DNA from: Ceratotherium simum simum
Lineage: Eukaryota; Chordata; Mammalia; Perissodactyla; Rhinocerotidae
Direction: 5' to 3'
Length of the DNA: 64,000 nt
Assembly (NCBI RefSeq): GCF_000283155.1
Contig: NW_004454239.1
Location: 8,778,067-8,842,066, forward strand
The translations under genes were made by a program, and so were the position numbers. Below the pieces are notes generated by a model. The model had not been told where the DNA came from and made no database searches. It was given only the letters and a program-made list of their open reading frames with translations. Each line of letters opens with the position of its first letter. Within the stretch, counting starts at the first letter, position 1. Of this stretch, positions 60,546-64,000 are shown piece by piece.

Positions 60546-61530
60546 TACTTCCACAAACCTTCTATCACTTGCTTTTTACATTTAGAATTTGTCCCATGTC
60601 TTTTTTCTCTTCTTTTTTTCCCTAATACTTTAGGTTAAATTTATCTTTTTAACAGAACAAACAAAAATATCTCTAGTATTTATGCCATCTTTACTGAAAA
60701 TATACATCTTATTTTCCTGGAATATAAAGATTTTTCCTTATTAACTTTTAGTAGCTTTAATCACATATACTACTTAGAATTTTTAACCCTTACAGACCTT
60801 AATTTTTAGTGAAAACTAAGAAGTAAATAATGATAAACTGTCTCTTACACTAGCATTCTGTGGCTTGGCAAATTTATAAATAATTTTTATAATTTCTGGA
60901 AACGTTACTTTATAGTACAATCTTTTAATAAAATACAAGACATGTTCATTAGTAGACCCAACACCTTTTATTTTCTCTCTAATAAGAAGCCAAAGTAGAT
61001 AAACCTATATTTAGTAATTAATGTCTAGTATTTTATCTTATTTAAGTATGATTTAGATATTTAATGAATTTTTATTATTTAATTTTATAGAGTAAAACTT
61101 CAAAGTTTTAAATTACTGAATGGATTTTTGGAGGTTATTTTAAATATACATGCCATAAAATATAATTATTGTTAAAAGTTTATTCATGAACACTTATTTT
61201 ACTTACATCTAAATCACTTGTCCCCAACAATCATGATCAGATTAGTCATAAAAACTTTATGTGACACGAAAACAGTTAGACATTATCTTAAGTTATTTTA
61301 AGTATATACATCATAACACATAATTATTGTTAAAAAGTTCTCCCAAACACTTTTAACTTTTCCACATATATTTAGTTTATCTGTTCCCAATAACTATTTA
61401 GATTGTCAACAAAAACTCCATGAGACATCAGACAAAATCAGTTATTATTTTGTTATTATTTTTGCTGATAAATTTTGTAACAGAGATAACATGAGCTTAT
61501 TTGACTAATAAAGGCTGTATATTTGTATTA
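60545..61530 (-). repeat. AT-rich block in ERV-2 replacing RT, shared with ERV-1
   Basis: Aligns with 52150-52935 in ERV-1 (same order of shared words). It starts exactly where integrase sequence stops and lies downstream of protease in reading order. It contains an internal duplication (61133-61452) that ERV-1 lacks. No coding capacity is seen. Confidence 0.75.
61133..61452 (-). repeat. 160-bp tandem duplication inside the ERV-2 AT-rich block
   Basis: The words GTTATTTTAAATATAC (about 61133) and GTTATTTTAAGTATAT (about 61293) start two related units. Each is followed by AATTATTGTTAAAA, then CACTT, a run ending in CCCAA, and a run ending in CATTATCTT/AGTTATTAT. The units are diverged. ERV-1 has one copy. 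Confidence 0.65.
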
Positions 61531-61789
61531 TATAAACAAAGATTCCCCAGAATGGCCATTACAGTTTCAAAATATCTCGGAAGCTTACTTATTTCCACTT
61601 TCTTAATGTTAGATTTGGAATTTCAGTGGAGTAGATGTGGGGTGCTCAGAGAGGAGGGAGGAGGAGCAGCAGACTTGGTTTCGGTTTGCTAACACGGTCA
61701 CTGGTGCAGCCGATAACCTCCACTCTGGCATGGTTTTTTGCTTTGTTTTGTTTTGTTTTCTCTTAAACAGGCAGTATGGGATTCCTGAT
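61531..61789 (-). other. ERV-2 internal segment, unassigned
   Basis: Lies between the AT-rich block and protease text. It includes a short GTTTT-type repeat at about 61740-61760. No domain recognised. Confidence 0.4.
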
Positions 61790-62030
61790 CTTGTTTAGAA
61801 GCTTCAAAAAATTGTTTTAACACTTTTGATCCTATTTGACAGGTCATGGGCTCTAGAAATGTTCTAGTCTCTCCTTTTCCTGATACTCCTTTTATGTCAC
61901 ATTTTCTTTTAGAATGGTTTTCATTTTAGGTATTCAACACTGAGAATATGGCTCCATCAGAATTTAACATCCTCTCCTCCCACTGCCAAGGTCACCTGGG
62001 GCTCCTTAGGGGAGAGGAGGATTTGGTTGC
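61790..62030 (-). pseudogene. pro: ERV-2 protease remnant
   Basis: The minus strand at about 62010-61970 reads EPQVTLAVGGEDVKF, the usual start of gamma-type retroviral protease. A frame change follows just before the catalytic Asp-Thr-Gly region, which is not visible. The later part (61920-61800) reads GVSGKGETRTFLEPMTCQIG, matching the protease C-terminal half. Dead by deletion and frameshift. Confidence 0.75.
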
Positions 62031-62089
62031 TTGGAGCCAACCGGGGAGCTCCCAAGCCCCACTACATTTTACATTTTACCTGTAGTTAA

Positions 62090-63084
62090 GGGAAGTTGCC
62101 ATGTCTTGTTTTCGTTCCTTGCTCTCCCTCTCTGGGATTGGTTCAGACAATTCCATTTCCAATGTCCTTCCTGTCTGCGGTATGCACACTGATTAGGCCC
62201 CAACTCTGTTGGTAGCCTTTTGGTTCCTTGATGGGGGTTAGCATGGCATCTTCTTCCTCTTTCTCAGGTTACCTTGAGCAGACTGGAGGGCCACCGTGAG
62301 CCGAGCAGCTTGCTTCCGCATCTTTGGTCATCTTTTTTTTTGCTATCCTGTCCTGGTTGTTAAACACCCTGAAGGCTGCCTCCACTAACTGTGCAGAACT
62401 GATATCAGGCCTAATGGCTAATTTTTGAGTTTCCTATGGATATCTGGAGCACTTTGAGATATTAAATAGGTATTAAGAAGCACGGTACTGCCTCAGGCCT
62501 CAGGGTCCCAATTTGTATATCACTGGGTCTCAGGGGAGTGAGGTGGAGGTTTCTTAGGGCTCCCCAGCTGGCCTGACAGTGGAGCCGAAACTGGAACCAG
62601 GGAGCTGGATGGACCCTGAGGTGAGTTTTCCCTGGCCCCGGGCTTCTTGACTTGGAAGAGCAAGTCCTCATCATCAGAAGGATCCTGCAATATGGGCAAT
62701 GTTTTTGAAGCCTTAGGTTCAACTTTCATCTTGTAAATTTTACATGGTTTTTGTAAACTTGCATTTGAATAAGGGGCGTAAAGCATTAGACATAGGGGAT
62801 TTCTTCCCTTTATTTGCTCTTTTTGCAAAATAGACCCAATTGTAGTTGGATGGCGTTAAAATTTAGAGTAAATTTTCCAGTTATTTTTCTCCATCCTCCA
62901 AAGAATATTGTTGCCAGGCTGTTTTACAGAAAAAGATCATCTGCTTTGGGGTCAATGAGTAATACCCGAATGCCTTCCAATTCTGGAGGATGCAGCCCCA
63001 TGGGCTTTCCTCTGGAATGGAGCTTGCCTCCTCCGCATATTCTAGGGTCTTTTTTAGTGTTTGTTTCCAGCCTCCCAGGGGCAA
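62090..63084 (-). pseudogene. gag: ERV-2 gag remnant (matrix, p12-like, capsid end, nucleocapsid)
   Basis: Segment 63084-62881 is matrix-like (ESPWGCILQNWKAFGYYSL, then FFCKTAWQQYSLEDGEK). Segment 62828-62520 is the proline/serine-rich p12-like linker (LPILQDPSDDEDLLF). Capsid is mostly deleted: only its C-terminal text (AAFRVFNNQDR) remains near 62370. The nucleocapsid zinc knuckle is at 62147-62188, where the second Cys of CX2CX4HX4C is Arg. Several frameshifts. Order and motifs fit a gammaretroviral gag. Confidence 0.8.
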
Positions 63085-63825
63085 CTTATGATGGTTAATG
63101 GTAACGCAGATACCACAAGACTTTGCCCAGTAGAGGTTTAGGACCCTATTAGCCTGATACCAAGCCCAGGCAGAGCAAGGATGAGTTGTAGGGACCTCAG
63201 GCAGGTCAGGGAAGTTAAATGCCCAAGGATAATACTGTGTTACCTGGCCCCCTTTGGCTACCAGATGACTCAGTAGGGGTTTTGGGGAAGTCAGGCTGAG
63301 GTGTAAGAATCCTGATAGGACCCCCGTCTTAAAAAAAAAGTAAGGACAGTTGCAAGGTCTATCCCCTGACAGAATGCAGAGTCTGAGAGAAGGTCCCGCT
63401 TTTGTTTAATGACCTCTCAAAGTTGAATAATTAAGAAGACTAAATGACCTCAGGAAGATGTTAGGAGGAAATCCAGGAAAGGAGAGGTAGATGGAAATTC
63501 CCCAGGAGAAAGTATGAAGAAAGAAGAAGAGGGGGCATTGAGTTTTCCCCAAGGACCACTGGTAAAGATATTGAGGGACAGAGAGAGATGTGCAAGGCCA
63601 AGAAGCCAGTTTCTTAAGTAAAAGGAGAAAGCTACCAAGATAAAGTTTCTGTCACATCAAGACAAAACTTTTGCTGGGCATCCCCTACCACCCAGACACA
63701 GACCACAGATGAATAAGACTCAGACTGAAGGGACCTAACTCTTCCTTTTACCACAAATACAAGACTCAGAGACAGACTCTGTGACTCCAGAAAGCATTTA
63801 ACCCCAACCATGGGGACCAGTCCGT
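63085..63825 (-). other. ERV-2 leader region
   Basis: Upstream of gag in reading order, about 740 bases with no clear ORF or LTR. It is GC-richer than the AT block. It ends at the L1 insertion at 63826, so a 5' LTR and primer-binding site were not found. Confidence 0.5.
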
Positions 63826-64000
63826 TTTTTTTTTTTTTAATTTTTTCTTTATTGCAGTAACATTGGTTTATAACATTGTATAAATTTCAGGTGTACATCA
63901 ATATACTTCTATTTCTGCATAGATTACATCATGTTCACCACCCAAATACTAATTACAACCCATCACCACACACATGTGCCGAATTATCCCTTTCGCCCTC
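63826..64000 (-). mobile_element. LINE-1 3' end, runs off the window
   Basis: Starts with poly(T) at 63826, then TTTATTGCAGTAACATTGG, the same 3' UTR as at 46318 and 50560. It continues past the right edge, so its length is unknown. Confidence 0.9.

Larger units (their letters stand above)
57598..63825 (-). mobile_element. Endogenous retrovirus ERV-2, gammaretrovirus-like, minus strand
   Basis: In reading order (right to left): leader, gag, protease, an AT-rich block, integrase C-terminus, env, polypurine tract, 3' LTR. RT and RNase H are missing. All ORFs carry frameshifts or stops, so it cannot make virus. The 5' LTR is not seen: an L1 3' end begins at 63826, and the LTR may lie beyond it. 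The LTR differs from that of ERV-1, so the two are separate families or lineages despite the shared block. Confidence 0.85.

Overview
The window looks like nuclear DNA of a placental mammal, most likely a perissodactyl (horse, rhinoceros or tapir group). The main clue is two tRNA-derived SINEs of the equine ERE type (39847-40040 and 53697-53940). They sit among LINE-1 copies that share one 3' UTR type, plus the mammal-wide repeats MIR, MER20 and a MER1-like element. There is no prokaryotic gene structure, no RNA gene and no intact host gene. Every protein-like segment I recognise is a remnant of a transposable element, except for one unidentified coding-like stretch at 57090-57530.

Layout. 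Positions 1-9226 are a pile of LINE-1 pieces in both orientations. They contain a well-preserved solo LTR (1142-1592) and an inverted repeat whose inner arms (2250-3003 and 4560-5315) are about 99% identical, while the rest of the two elements is much less alike. Positions 9385-15358 hold a near full-length minus-strand L1. Next to it, 15366-19135 is the 5' half of another L1 whose 5' UTR carries about five tandem units of 340-395 bp. Positions 19136-22672 are mostly low-copy sequence. Positions 22673-31002 are a third long minus-strand L1 with a second L1 (26550-27877) and a short L1 stub (about 28600-28778) nested in it. Positions 31003-34604 are low-copy DNA with MIR, MER20 and MER1-like relics. 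Positions 34605-41905 are a plus-strand full-length L1, interrupted by an ERE, an unidentified insert and a 100-N assembly gap (40161-40260). Positions 41906-48387 are low-copy DNA with an old L1, MIR and a young 5'-truncated L1 that has a perfect 12-bp target duplication.

The right end holds two endogenous retroviruses, both on the minus strand. ERV-1 (48388-55379) has two diverged LTRs, a primer-binding site resembling tRNA-Leu and a polypurine tract; a SINE, an ERE and an L1 are inserted in it. ERV-2 (57598 to about 63825) has a 3' LTR, a polypurine tract and broken gag, protease, integrase and env remnants of gammaretrovirus type. Its reverse-transcriptase region is replaced by an AT-rich block that also occurs in ERV-1. 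The window ends inside another minus-strand L1 3' end.

Nothing here forms a working gene system. The sequence records nested retrotransposition, LTR-LTR recombination, probable gene conversion between inverted L1s, and probable recombination between retroviral lineages. All coordinates were read by eye; element ends are usually good to within about 10-30 bp unless a target duplication fixes them.
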